Source: Pelomyxa schiedti (Eukaryota > Evosea > Pelobiontida > Pelomyxidae). From it: a DNA stretch of 64,000 bases. The translations under genes and the position numbers were made by a program. Where the stretch lies: contig JAHLWZ010000797.1 in assembly GCA_020536535.1 (NCBI GenBank), positions 89,623 to 153,622 on the forward strand, written 5' to 3'. The notes beneath the pieces were generated by a model. That model ran no database searches. It saw only the letters and a program-made list of their open reading frames with translations, and was not told the DNA's origin. Positions 10,483 to 21,134 of this stretch are shown here, one piece after another. How positions within the stretch are numbered: position 1 is the first letter of the stretch; each line of letters begins with the position of its first letter.

Positions 10483-12678
10483 ATGGGGTACCAGGCCAGG
10501 GTTGTCTTGGTGTCTAGGGTAGTGTGGGACTGGGTTCTGCCGTGGTTGGTGCCGTGGGGCCGGCTGACGCGAGCGGCGCCCGCCGCGCTCAAGTGCAAGC
10601 ACGCGGCGGCGATGTGCGTGGTGGCCGAGGCCATGTTCCCCCTCGTGCCTCGCGTGTGCTCCTCCCTCCTGGCCCACAACGAAAAACGGCGCCCCGTCCT
10701 TTCCGCCGCCGCCGGGGCCGGCAGCCCCCGTTGCATCAGCTGGGTCCTGAAGCACAACAACAATAACAGCAGCAGCATCACTAATTGCATTGGTGGTGGC
10801 AGTAGTAGTAGTGGTGGCAGCGGCGAGAGTGAGAGTGACATCAGGAGGAGAGGGAACAAAGATTTTATGGAGGTTCTGGAGGGCCTGTGTGCTGGTGGTC
10901 ACCTTGGAATGGCACAGCGGCTGATTGATGGCAATTGGCCCGGGCTTACGTGGTGGAACGAGGGCGGCGCCAGTGGTGCTTCTTCCTCCGACGGGATTGA
11001 GGATTACGTGAGGGACTCACATATTCTCAGGAGAACGTGTGCCTCGGGTCACAGCGATGTGGCCAAGTGGCTGATTGAGAAGTTCAACATCAGGGAGACT
11101 TGGGAGTTTACCGATCCGCTTGTCGGGGCCTTGAAGGGTGGACACTTGGAGTTGGCTCAGTGGCTGACGGCCACGTTTGACTTGGTTACAAAGCTCCGCG
11201 ACTTCGAAACTTACAACTTGGATGTCCACTATGAAGCGTGCAAGACTGGAAAATTGGATGTCCTCAAGTGGTGCTTTGACACCTTCCCTTTACGTGATAA
11301 TAATGGTTCATACCGTTATTTTGCAGCTTGCATGCGGGGAAAAACAAGTAACTACGTGGAAGCCTGCCAGTACGTCCAAGATAAGTTTGATTTTCCTTCT
11401 CCTCCATCAGACACAATCCTTGATAACATACAAAACGTGGATGTACTAAAATGGGTAAAATCGGCATTGCCAGTCTTGGTTACCGGCATCCACAGCACTC
11501 TTTCAAACTGCATTGTAGAGAAGCTTTGCAGAAAGCTAGAAGGGGCTAAGTATATTGTTGAGGCCTGCTCAATCGTCCCGACGCCGATGCTGTTCCGTGC
11601 AGTCTGTCGAAATCCAAAAGGTGATATCCAACCTGTGAAGTGGTTATCAACAAGAGTTACATGCTCGCCAGTGGATTTAGAGGATGCACTCATAGCGGCT
11701 TTGGCCAAAGGTAACATTGCAATTGCTTCGTGGTTGGATGAGACCTTCAACATCTTGAAACTAGTCATTTCTGCATCCGCACCCAAAGTAGAGACAGGTT
11801 CAATGCTTCTAAGAGTGTGTAAAGAAATGGAGGAATTTGAAGCCCGAGTGGAAGGTATAGAGTGGCTTCTGAATCGCCTAGGAACAATAGGAGTGCAAGA
11901 AAGTTTTATCGTCGATTCTGTGGAAGAGCTTCTGTTTCATACCAAGTCAGCAGCCGCTGCCATGTTCCTCATCGACAAGTTCTCCATCAGTGATCCACGG
12001 CGTTCTGAACTTATGTTTCCTCTTCTGAATGAAAGTGTTCAATCTGAGCCTATCTCGCATATCAAAAGAATAATTTCCATGGGGGAGTTCAGCAAAGAAA
12101 CTGTGGCACCGTGCCTTAAGAATCCCATTGGCGTGCAGTCTGCCAAAACTGTAAGGTGGTTGATCACACACTTCCGGCTTGACCGCGAGGATATCACGCA
12201 AGACAATAACTGCCTGCTGTTCCGTATGTTATCATGGAGACAAAAGACCTGTGCTGAATGGCTCATCACGAATTTTCACATCACCTTGGAAGAGGTCCGG
12301 CTTCCCTTCTCCCTCCCATATAGTAATATTGTATTACCTTCAATGTTGGTCTGACCTCACTCACACCCTAACCTATCTGTTTAGGTTTTGAGTTTCACTT
12401 GGGAACCTTCTAATGATTTGGTCGAGATGGACTTATCCACCTGGAAGATGATACTGAGGATGTTCCCAGGTATAACGGCACCAATGATAAAAGAGAAGTT
12501 CCTGTTCCTTGTATGCCAGTCCCCAGTAATTGCACAGTACACAATGAAGCTATTCCCTGAAGTTACTCTTGCTGACCTTGTTGGTTTCTGTGCCGGTTAT
12601 TCGCGCTACGATTTCCCACCGACCACTTGTTGCTGGTTGCAGGAGGCCCACCCTCTAATATGGGACCCGTTCGACTGA
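10483..12678 (+). CDS. Ankyrin-like repeat protein (WLxxxF-type repeats)
   Basis: A single long exon (ATG 10483) is joined by a 36-nt intron (12349-12384) to a short last exon ending at 12678, giving about 720 residues. After an Ala/Ser/Asn/Gly-rich N-terminus come repeated units of about 33-40 residues. These have the pattern 'A/G-GHL-x-x-A-x-WL-x-x-x-F-x-x', for example GHSDVAKWLIEKFNI, GHLELAQWLTATFDL, GKLDVLKWCFDTF, GNIAIASWLDETFNI, AAAMFLIDKFSI and CAEWLITNFHI. This is the divergent ankyrin-like fold known from large protein families in amoebae; I recall it from Pelomyxa in particular. Such repeats bind proteins, but no catalytic domain is attached and the partner is unknown. The TTG two codons upstream is not a likely start. 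Confidence 0.75.
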
Positions 12679-12917
12679 CCTTATCATTCCCAAAACCACG
12701 AAAAGAAAATAGGAAAAACCATTTGATTGGACAGTGCAACGCAGTTGCAGGAATTAAATTTTATCTCTTTTTGTTTTTCGGCTCCGAGGGTGGTGCGCCT
12801 AGCGACATCAGCGTGCGAAACAACGAACGAAAGTAGTCCGCGGTGGGCAACAACAATCGTTTCTTACAAAACCAACATTGTGTGTGAGATCGCGATTATC
12901 GCCGATACATTGACTTG
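12679..12917. other. Intergenic gap upstream of eIF3f
   Basis: These 239 bp contain the end of the ankyrin-like transcript and the eIF3f promoter. No other feature is seen. Confidence 0.4.
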
Positions 12918-14184
12918 ATGGCGGCCGCATCTTCGTCGCTTTTTTTGGACACTGGGTACCTGCAGTGCAACGTAGTGGTTCACCCAGTCGTGATATTCAA
13001 CATTTTGGAGCACCATTCGCGCAGAAAAGTGGAGGAGGCAAACTCGCGTGCCGTGGGCACCTTGCTGGGAACAACCACCGGAAATGTCGTCGAAGTCTAC
13101 GATTGCTTCCCTGTGCCTCACACAGAGGAGGAGGCAGTAAGGCTTCTTTTTCTCTCTCTCCTGTTTTTTTTTTTTTTTTATTTTATTTTTTTTTGTTAAC
13201 ATTAACTAATTGGTGAGTGCATGGCTAATGTACTTTGTGTGTCTGCAGGTAGAGATATTCAAAGATTTTCATTTGGCTATGTTAGAACTTCACAAGAGGG
13301 TGTCCCCTAAGAGGACTGTTGTGGGCTGGTAAATAAATTTCTGGGGATGGGATTTATTACAACCAATTACAAAAAACTTTCTCCTAACCCTTTAGAGGTA
13401 TGCCACTGGGAGAGAAGTTACTGAAACTTCCGTTATGATTCATGATTTCTATTGGCAACAGATGAATGCTGCCCCCATCCACATAACCGTGGACACGGAA
13501 CTGAGACCAAACGAACCTCTTGCTGTAAAGGTTTCTTTATTTTCTTCCATCTTCGATTTCAATTCATAAACCTGCCAGGCGTACGTTAGTGCAGCACTGA
13601 GATTTGACACCAAGCAACTTCTCACTTATTTCTATCCAATTTCTCTGGAGATCAGAGCAACTGAACCTGAAAAAGTTTCACGTTAGTAGTCAAAATTTTT
13701 GGTACCAGAATTCTGAAAGCCCCTACCAGTGTCTTCATTTGCCAAAGCAAAAGAATCAGATGAACCCAGTGATATGCAAGATTTGACTGCAGTACAGGGA
13801 TCACTCGGCTCCCTTATTCAAAAGCTTGACTCTGTCATTGCCTACGTTGATGAAGTGAAGGTTTTCCCCCTGTTACCCCCATCACAATTACTGACTTATT
13901 ATAAGTCCGGGCGCCGCGAGGGAGACACCCGAGTAGGGAAGATGTTAGTCGAAGCACTTAGAAAACTCCCACACCACACACCCGCTTCTCTTGAAAACTC
14001 ATTCGCCGAAAGCACACAAGAACTACTCATGGTGCTGTACCTGTCAAGCCTCACCCGCGCACAAATGGTTCTGTCTGATAAGATCATGATGGCCACACAA
14101 CACCTCCAACCACCAACCCCACTGCCCCCCGCAGTCCCTCCCACACCCACAGCAAGGTCTTCAACACCGTCCCATGGGCTATGA
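12918..14184 (+). CDS. EIF3F: Translation initiation factor eIF3 subunit f (MPN domain)
   Basis: eIF3f is one of the two MPN-domain subunits of eIF3, which assembles the 43S pre-initiation complex. The first exon, from ATG 12918, encodes VVVHPVVIFNILEHHSRR, AVGTLLGTTTGNVVEVYDCF and PVPHTEE. The second starts after a T-rich intron (13137-13247) with ELHKRVSPKRTVVGWYATG. Later exons give SVMIHDFYWQQMN, APIHITVDTEL, AVKAYVSAAL and the helical C-terminal eIF3F region with LTRAQMVLSDKI. A Pro/Thr tail (PTPLPPAVPP) ends at 14184. The JAMM metal ligands are not in the canonical arrangement, as expected for eIF3f. Length and motif order match the family. About five introns of 40-110 nt are inferred. 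Confidence 0.92.
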
Positions 14185-14252
14185 ATTCTTCAATGGATTA
14201 ACCCGTAACTGTTTCCTTTTTGGTTCGGAAAATTTTCGTTCAGTAACCTGAC

Positions 14253-14505
14253 TCAGAATCTTGCTTGGGCTACCGAACTTCCTTGGTTGTTGTACAGCTT
14301 CCGTGTGTCACGTTTGGCGTGGAACAACTTGGCGCTGATGTTGTGTAGCAGCTCCTCTCGCTTGTTGGTGATTCCACTGAAGAATCGCACTGCTCAAACA
14401 AGACGGTTACATGGCTGAATAAAATAATCAACAGACCGGAACGCTGTCATTTTCCTTATCGTCGCTCAGGATCGGCGGTCTGGTGTTTTTTTTATTTCGC
14501 CACAT
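14253..14505 (-). CDS. Possible small two-exon protein (about 70 aa), unrecognised
   Basis: Between the eIF3f stop and the end of the Sec7 gene, the minus strand has an ATG at 14505. It begins MWRNKKNTRPPILSDDKEND. A putative intron (donor T|GTTGAT, acceptor TTGAG|CA) removes in-frame stops. It joins to a Lys/Arg-rich helix-like segment (SVRFFSGITNKREEL ... AKLFHAKRDTRKLY) ending in TGA at 14255-14253. The composition looks coding, and the placement 76 bp downstream of the Sec7 gene fits the compact layout. No homologue is recognised. The splice choice is not unique, so this is tentative. Confidence 0.35.
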
Positions 14506-14581
14506 AGTAATTGAAGAGCTCGTTTTTACTTTTAGTTTTACATAAGCCGGAAGCTGTGAACAATAGCAGAGCGAAGGGGTG

Positions 14582-17500
14582 TCATGATCGGGACAGAGAT
14601 TGTGCATCCTGTCGTGGTGAATGAGATAGTCCGGACTGGCTCAGTGAGTGCATCAAAGATGATGCTGACGATGCTGGTCTCGATGGCGGCACCGGTGGAA
14701 GAGGTTTCGCCGTTGGTATATTTGGTGCTGTGGGTTTGAAGGTCTGTTGTTGCGGTTGCGGCTGCGGCTGTGGTTGTGTTTGTGATTGTGGCTGTGGCTG
14801 TGGTTGTGGCTGTGCTTGGTTTGGAGTTGTTGATTTTGGTTCTGGCCCTGGGGATTGAACCTGTGGTTGTGATTGGGGTGGGGTGTGTGAGCAAAATCTC
14901 TCGCTTACCTTGCACCATGCAGTGCAAGTGAACGGGCACCTCGTTAGAAGTATTATGGGCTTGGTGGGGTCAGTGCCTGGGGCTGATGAAGATAGGCTGT
15001 TGTTGTTATTATTATTGCTGGTGCTACTACTGTTGTTGTTGCTTGTACTAGTGTTGGGGTTACTGTTGTTTGCGGTTAATTTGAACCTGGTGGAATCCAG
15101 TTGAGTGATGCTCCATGCGGTGTGTGGAAATGATGCAGGGGGTTCTCCTGGTGTGATGGGCCACTTGAACAGTAGGATTTCTTCTTTGGAATACTCGCAC
15201 CATACCTGCTTGTTCCGAAATTTAGAGGTTTGGGCCAAAAGTCCCTGCATTAGGGGCAGCGGTTGGGGATTGTAGGTGTCAAGTGGCCGGTCGTGGAATT
15301 GGTTATAGAGGTGCTCCAGGAATTCCCTACATAACAACGTTAGCATGACCTAAATTGGTGATTTGGGGAAGTGGTAAGAGATACTTTGGAAAGTCATCCC
15401 CCGAGTTTCCTCCAGTGTTAGTTGCTAACCAGCGTTGGAGGGTAAAGGCCTGCATCCTTATAAGTCGGAATTCCGATTTCGCTAAAGAATTGAAATCATA
15501 CCCCTTGATGATCTGATATATGAGGTTCGGCAATAATGGCAGTCATGGCAAGGCTTACAACCGCGTTCTCGTCTTTGAAAAACTGTGAATCATACTGCTT
15601 ACTCTGCAAATACAATTTTGCGTAACACTTCAATATGTTTCCCTTCTTGTCATTGTTCGGAGGAAGGTAAATCATTCTCCGGAGCATGCGCAATGACATT
15701 TCAAAATCGTAAAGATGTAAGTCCATTTTTCGCAGATAGGCCATCAAAATGGCGTCTTGCTTATCACCACTTCCCAAGTAGTCCCCGAGTAATGGGGGCT
15801 TTAGGGCGGCTCTGTTGTCAATCAGAAATTGTGCCACGGAGGCAGGATCTTTGCCTGGGGCAAGATGGGGAACACCTTTATCAGGACTGTCTGAGGTATT
15901 TTGAAGAAGCACTGGCATTGGCATCGGTAGTGTTGGAGAGGAGGAGACTGGGGGTAACTGGGTGCTTTTTATGACAACAACCTCTTTGGGAGTGTCACTT
16001 GAACTTGATTGTTGTGAAATTGTGCTCACGTCATTGTATTTTGCAGTGGGATTACTGTCAGGGGTTATTGGCCTGACACTGTTTAATAGGTCGGATCTGT
16101 TGCGTGGAGATTTGGTACGAGGTTTCATTTCAAGACTTGGTTGGGACTCCCTTGGCGAATTCGAGGCATCAAGTCCCATCCCGCTTTCTGTTTTCGTAGA
16201 TATTTGGCTGATGGTGCCTCTTGCTTTCACACAAAAATTATGAGTACATTTTTTTTCACACTTCTGGTGCACGAGAGATGAACAATCTATCTTCCATCAA
16301 CTCAAGTGAGTAAAAAAAAGAGGGAACACATACTCCGGCACTTGTATGTGTTGGAGAGGCTGGTAAGTTTATAGCACACTATGCAGATTCCACTTTGAAT
16401 TGGTGACGCGGGCGATAGAGGTTCGAATTGGTGGGTATTCATAGCCGCGGGCCAGATTAATAACCTTTTATCAGAGTGCACTTTTCACTAAATGTTAGAA
16501 CAGCAAACACACTATGTGACAGAAGTGTTTTTTTGTGCGTGGATGTCTTTGTGTAAACCAAATTACCAGTCCATATTGTGCCTCGAGATTCAGCAAGAAC
16601 AAAAATTGCAGCAGTTGGCCGGGGGGAGCTGAAAGGAACAACTTGATGCCCCTCCCGTGTCTAAAAACCTTATTTAGATCTGGTGGAAGACACATGCTGA
16701 TACAAACCTGCGCATCCCAAATCCACACGCCTCCTTGAAGAAAGCCCCAAACAACCCCTCCCAGGAACATGAGTCTTGGGGGGAGTGACACAGGCAATAT
16801 CCCCTTTATATTACCCTGGACAAGTTTGTGAAAAAATAGTTATACTAAAAAAGAGAGTACATTAAGGTCCCATATTGCAAGAGACTGGCTTGTGTGTGAT
16901 GACCAGATTTCAATCATCTCGTTGGATCTTACTGCCACAATAGATTCAACTTGCCCTTTCTGGGGTTTAAGGTCGTTTATTTTTTGGTCCTATGCATTGT
17001 CCGTCAGTACAATAGTGAGGGATACGAGACGTTTTACATGTGCATTCACTGTAGAAATTCCATTTGAAGTGCCCAACCATATTGTTTTACCAATCAACAG
17101 TGCTGATGTTACAGTAAACGATATTGGTATAACTTTTTTGCATTTGAACTTCTAAGAAATGTAAGAAGAGAAAGAGTTCCGCATTACCAAACTGAGGTAT
17201 TCCATATGCGAATTGATCTATCTGAGCCAAATGACCAAATATGTGTACCAACTTCCAATAGAGAAACAACTGGTCCATTTGTGTGGCCCTCCAGTTCTTG
17301 ACTGCAACATGAATGTACCTGAGAAAGTGAGCCAGATTTGAAAAGCCATTGGACACACACAAGATTGAATATTCTTACAACACCATCTTCACACCCCATC
17401 CACAAATGCTGTGTCAATACAATTGATGTCACCGGGGAACGTACTTCGTAGGTGGCACATGGCATGTAATGTGTTGGAGAAATAAGAGTAAGTTTGGGTG

Positions 17501-20500
17501 TATGATTGAAGGGAGAGAAACTCATCATTAGAAAATCTCTGCAAAAATCCACCATCTCCTTTCCTGCCACCTATCCACACCGCCTTTCCAGAAACTTCCA
17601 AGCAGTTTGGAGTTCCGTCAAGGCCAAATATTTTCAGAGGCTTGAGGTCACTGGGAACCGGGCTTATTTCTTCCTGTAAAGAATAAATTTTATCTCAAAG
17701 AGACGTGAATTACCAAACTCTGTTCAGCACTGGGACTTGATGTTTTCAAGGGCGCATCTTTTATGCTGAGCTCACTTTGGAGAGTATTTCCACGTAAAGA
17801 GGAGCTAGCAGAAGGGAATATGATATTGTCTATGGAACCAGTGTGTTCAGAGGTACTGGCTGTGGTATTGGAGCTGGTGAGAGAAGAAGATTCCACTCTA
17901 TCAGGCCCTCGTACACCCTCGTTCCCACTCTGACTTCCACTTCCAAGTTTTTTACTATCACAATTTTGCGCCTCGACTGGTTGTAAGGGAGGCAGTATTT
18001 TCAGTGTTCGAGATGCCAATATCAATCTTTGTGACAATAAGTTGATGGTGTCTTCCCATTCCTTATGGATTTTTCTTTGCATTTCGCACTCGAGATCGGG
18101 AGTATTTGCACTGGCAATCGACGACTGGGGATTTGGTGGCTCAGGTGGTCCAACAAGACGGGCAAAATCGATCCACTTCGCATCTGAGAGACTCTGTAGT
18201 GGTAAGGTATCATTGACGAAGAAGTGCCTTACAGAAATTCTAGACTCGACGGCATTTTGTTCCAGACATATTATCGGATTTGTTGTGTCAGGTTGCCTGA
18301 CTTTTTTTGTTTTTGAAGGTGGGAGAAGGGTTCAATAAAATAGGAAGAGGGGAAGCCAAGGTTACATTGTGGCACCAGAGAATTTCCGACTAAAAGTTTT
18401 AAAATGAGTGAAACAAAATAAGCGGGAGAAGGAAGTTGTACCCTTTAATCTGTTAGGCGCGTCAGCAATTTCAACGTTCAAAATCTGGCCAGAGCTAACT
18501 TGTAACTTGAGATACACTTCTTGACTTCCTACCTGCTGCCAGTAAGGCAAGTTCACAATGCATTTCTTACCATTTGTTTATTTCTGATTTTTTCCAGCTT
18601 TTCCTTAGTTTTAAGGTGGCTCTTGCGTTCTGTTTGTAATTCGGTCTCAAGGGAGCCGCGAGCCTGAATGAATATAAGGTAATGCGAATTGTTGGTTTTT
18701 ATCCACCTCTTCACTCTCACGCATTCGTGTGAAAAGAGACTGCAAATAATTGTTAATCTCTGTATTTCGTGATCTCTCTTCTTGTAATTCCTTTAACATA
18801 GTTAGGTTTAAAAAGGATGTGTGAAAAAAAGCCAGACTTTTTCAATGTTCAGGCGTCTGTGGTATTCCCGTTCCCGAACATCGGAAACTTCTCTGTAACA
18901 TACATAAATATGTTAAAAGTGTTTTCTTATTTCAACCTGCGTAATATGGTAATTTCATTTATAAATTCTGTTGTGACTTTCTTGTATTGTTTGTTTCGGG
19001 TTCTTTCTTTTAAAATTTCTGCCTTCAGTGTTTCAATATCATTTGTGTCTTAGAGGGGTCAATAGCCATATGGAAATATATTCAGGTTGAGGTGTACCTA
19101 GTAATTTATTCATTTCATAGTCACTATCAACAACTAACAGAATGTCAGTTCAGTGTGAGACTGGAGGTAAGAGGTAATACTATTTGATAAGTGTTCAGCT
19201 GATATTTGTTCAGTGTTATTCTTTGGCGAGTGTGCTGGGGGGGGAGGTGGCGGTGGGGGAGGTGGCGGTGGTGGGGGTGGAGTAACGGAGGGGATTGAAG
19301 GAGATAGGGCTGGAGCAAGTGAGAGCGCTGGAGATACGGCTGGTGTAATCGATGGGGAGAGTGTGGTTGCACTTAGGGAAGGTGGGGTTCTTGGTGTGGT
19401 TGCTCTTGTATGGGGAGATGGTGGAGGATGGATATGGCTCTCACTACTGCTGGAGTTAGTCCTGCAATGTGAGCTCTCACTGCTTCCGTGAGAGCCAGAT
19501 ACCTGTGAAGTTTCATGATGGAATTCCACAGTGCCATGGACAGGAACTCTTGGGCTATTTTCCATAGTAGGCATGTCTGAATCATGGCCTATTGTTCTGC
19601 TCCTCATCCTACCAGGAATCTTAGTGGCATCACTAGGAATAGTAGCATCAGGAGACGTGCTGCTGGTTGCACCAGTTGCAGGAGTCGGTGCTACAGAACG
19701 TGAATAGCTGACAGGCAGTGTTGCGAGACCAGCCAAGCGACGTGAAGATGGGTGGTCAGCCGAGCTGCGTATAGTATCTTTATTAGATGCCCGTTCATCT
19801 TTATCAGAACTGGGATTTGCACTCTGGTTGTTAGGAGGGGTGCCACTAACACTGGCACCACTGCCGCTGCCGCTGTTGCTGCCATTATTGCCACAACTGC
19901 TGCTATTACTATTACCACCGGTATTGGCATGGGACAAGTCCTCCGAGGAGTGCTGCAGCGTTTGCTGCTTGAGGGACCGCAGGAATTCCGGGGGAGCGCC
20001 GTGTAGGGTGTGCGCGTGCCGCGCGTAGTTGACCTTCCCCGACGAGTGCGTGGTGCTGCTTACGCCGACGGCGCTGAACCAGTCCGTAGCGGCCGCAACA
20101 ACAGACCTGCTGGTACCTGTGGCAGGCCCGGAGGTGTCGGCCCCCCTTGTGGTGTCAGTTCCGCCGCCGCCGCCGCTGCTGCTGGAGTTGGTGCTCTTGC
20201 TCCCGCCTACGCCTCCGCCGTCGCTGTCACTACCGCTGCTACTGTGACTGTGGCTGTGTGTGTGCGTGTGGCTGTGGGTGTGGGTGTGGCCGTGGCTGTG
20301 CCCCCCGCTGCCTTTGCTCTTGTGGCCCGAGTCGCTGTCCTTGGCGTTGCTGCTTGTGCTGGCGGAACTGCTGCTGGCGTTGTTGGCTATGTTGGTGTTT
20401 ATGATGTTGTTGGTGCTGTTGTGGATGGTGCTTCCCCAGCTGCTCCGTCTCTGTTGCTGCTGGTTTTGCTGCAAAGTAAGAGTCGCCAACATCGACGCCG

Positions 20501-20975
20501 ACGGTGACGCCGCATTAGACGACGACGACGACGACGGCGACGGCGACAGCTGAGCCTGAGAATTCGCCGCCGTGCCGGTGGACGAGCCCGACGACGACGA
20601 CGAGCCCCTCTCGTTTAGGGAGATGACTTCGGTCATGGAGAGCTGCCTGGCGGCCCCGAGCTGGTGTTGCTGCTGCTGCGGCTGCTGGGACTGGGGCTGC
20701 TGCTGCTGCAGGGCCCTGGCGAACGCGCTGTGGGCCGGCGACGCCGCGGCCGTCGGCGAGATGAACACCGAGGACACCGGGGTGCGCAGGAACTTGGACG
20801 CGGTGGCGACCCTGGGCGACTCGGGGGACACGCCGCTGGTGCCCGAGCCACTCGCGGTCGCCGCGGCGCTCGAGCCCGTGCTGGCGCCCGTGCCCGAGGA
20901 GTTGGTTGTGGTGGTGCCGCTGGGCTTGCTGGTTGCCGCGGTGCTCGCGCCCCTGGGGGTGCCGTTGCTGATCAT
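14582..20975 (-). CDS. Large coiled-coil / WD40-like / degenerate Sec7 (ArfGEF-like) protein
   Basis: The gene reads from ATG 20975 (MISNGTPRG) to the TGA or TAG ending at 14582. Exon 1 alone encodes about 610 low-complexity residues: Ser/Gly/Thr, poly-Gln, a His-rich tract (20,230-20,300) and a run of about 16 prolines. Next come coiled-coil exons (18,600-19,100; LKAEILKERTRNKQ, LQEERSRNTEINNYL). WD40-like blades follow between 16,500 and 17,650 (IVLTQHLWMGCEDGVVRIFN, HIWSFGSDRSIRIWN, LLIGKTIWLGTSNGISTV). A Sec7 domain lies at 15,300-15,850 (SVAQFLIDNRAAL, LLGDYLGSGD). A possible PH domain (QVWCEYSKEEILLFKWPI) and a Gln/Pro-rich tail end the protein. Sec7 domains activate Arf GTPases by a glutamate finger in 'LPGE'. 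Here the equivalent is LPPNND and the 'IMLNTDLHN' motif is also lost, so exchange activity is doubtful. Treating all this as one gene is inference, since no internal stop-plus-promoter was found. Confidence 0.6.
20230..20300 (-). repeat. His-rich tract coding region (His-Thr/His-Ser dipeptides)
   Basis: Within exon 1 of the Sec7/WD40 gene the minus strand encodes about 25 residues alternating His with Thr or Ser (HTHTHSHTHTHSHSH). Such tracts can bind zinc or nickel, but they also arise from simple repeat expansion. Confidence 0.7.
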
Positions 20976-21134
20976 CGGCGCTCGTTGCGTTGTTTGTTTT
21001 GTTTTTTCGCTTCAAAGGGCCGTTCGCCAAAGAGGAAGACTCTTCCGGACATGCTTCCATGTTTGGGCTACGTGAAAGTCCGATTTTGTAGTGCAGTTTT
21101 CGGCGGGGTGGATTCCTTGTTTTGTTTTTGTTTT
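20976..21134 (-). promoter_or_regulatory. Upstream region of the Sec7/WD40 gene
   Basis: 159 bp lie between the CSTF1 stop and the ATG of the next minus-strand gene, so its promoter and 5' UTR must fit here. Confidence 0.35.
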
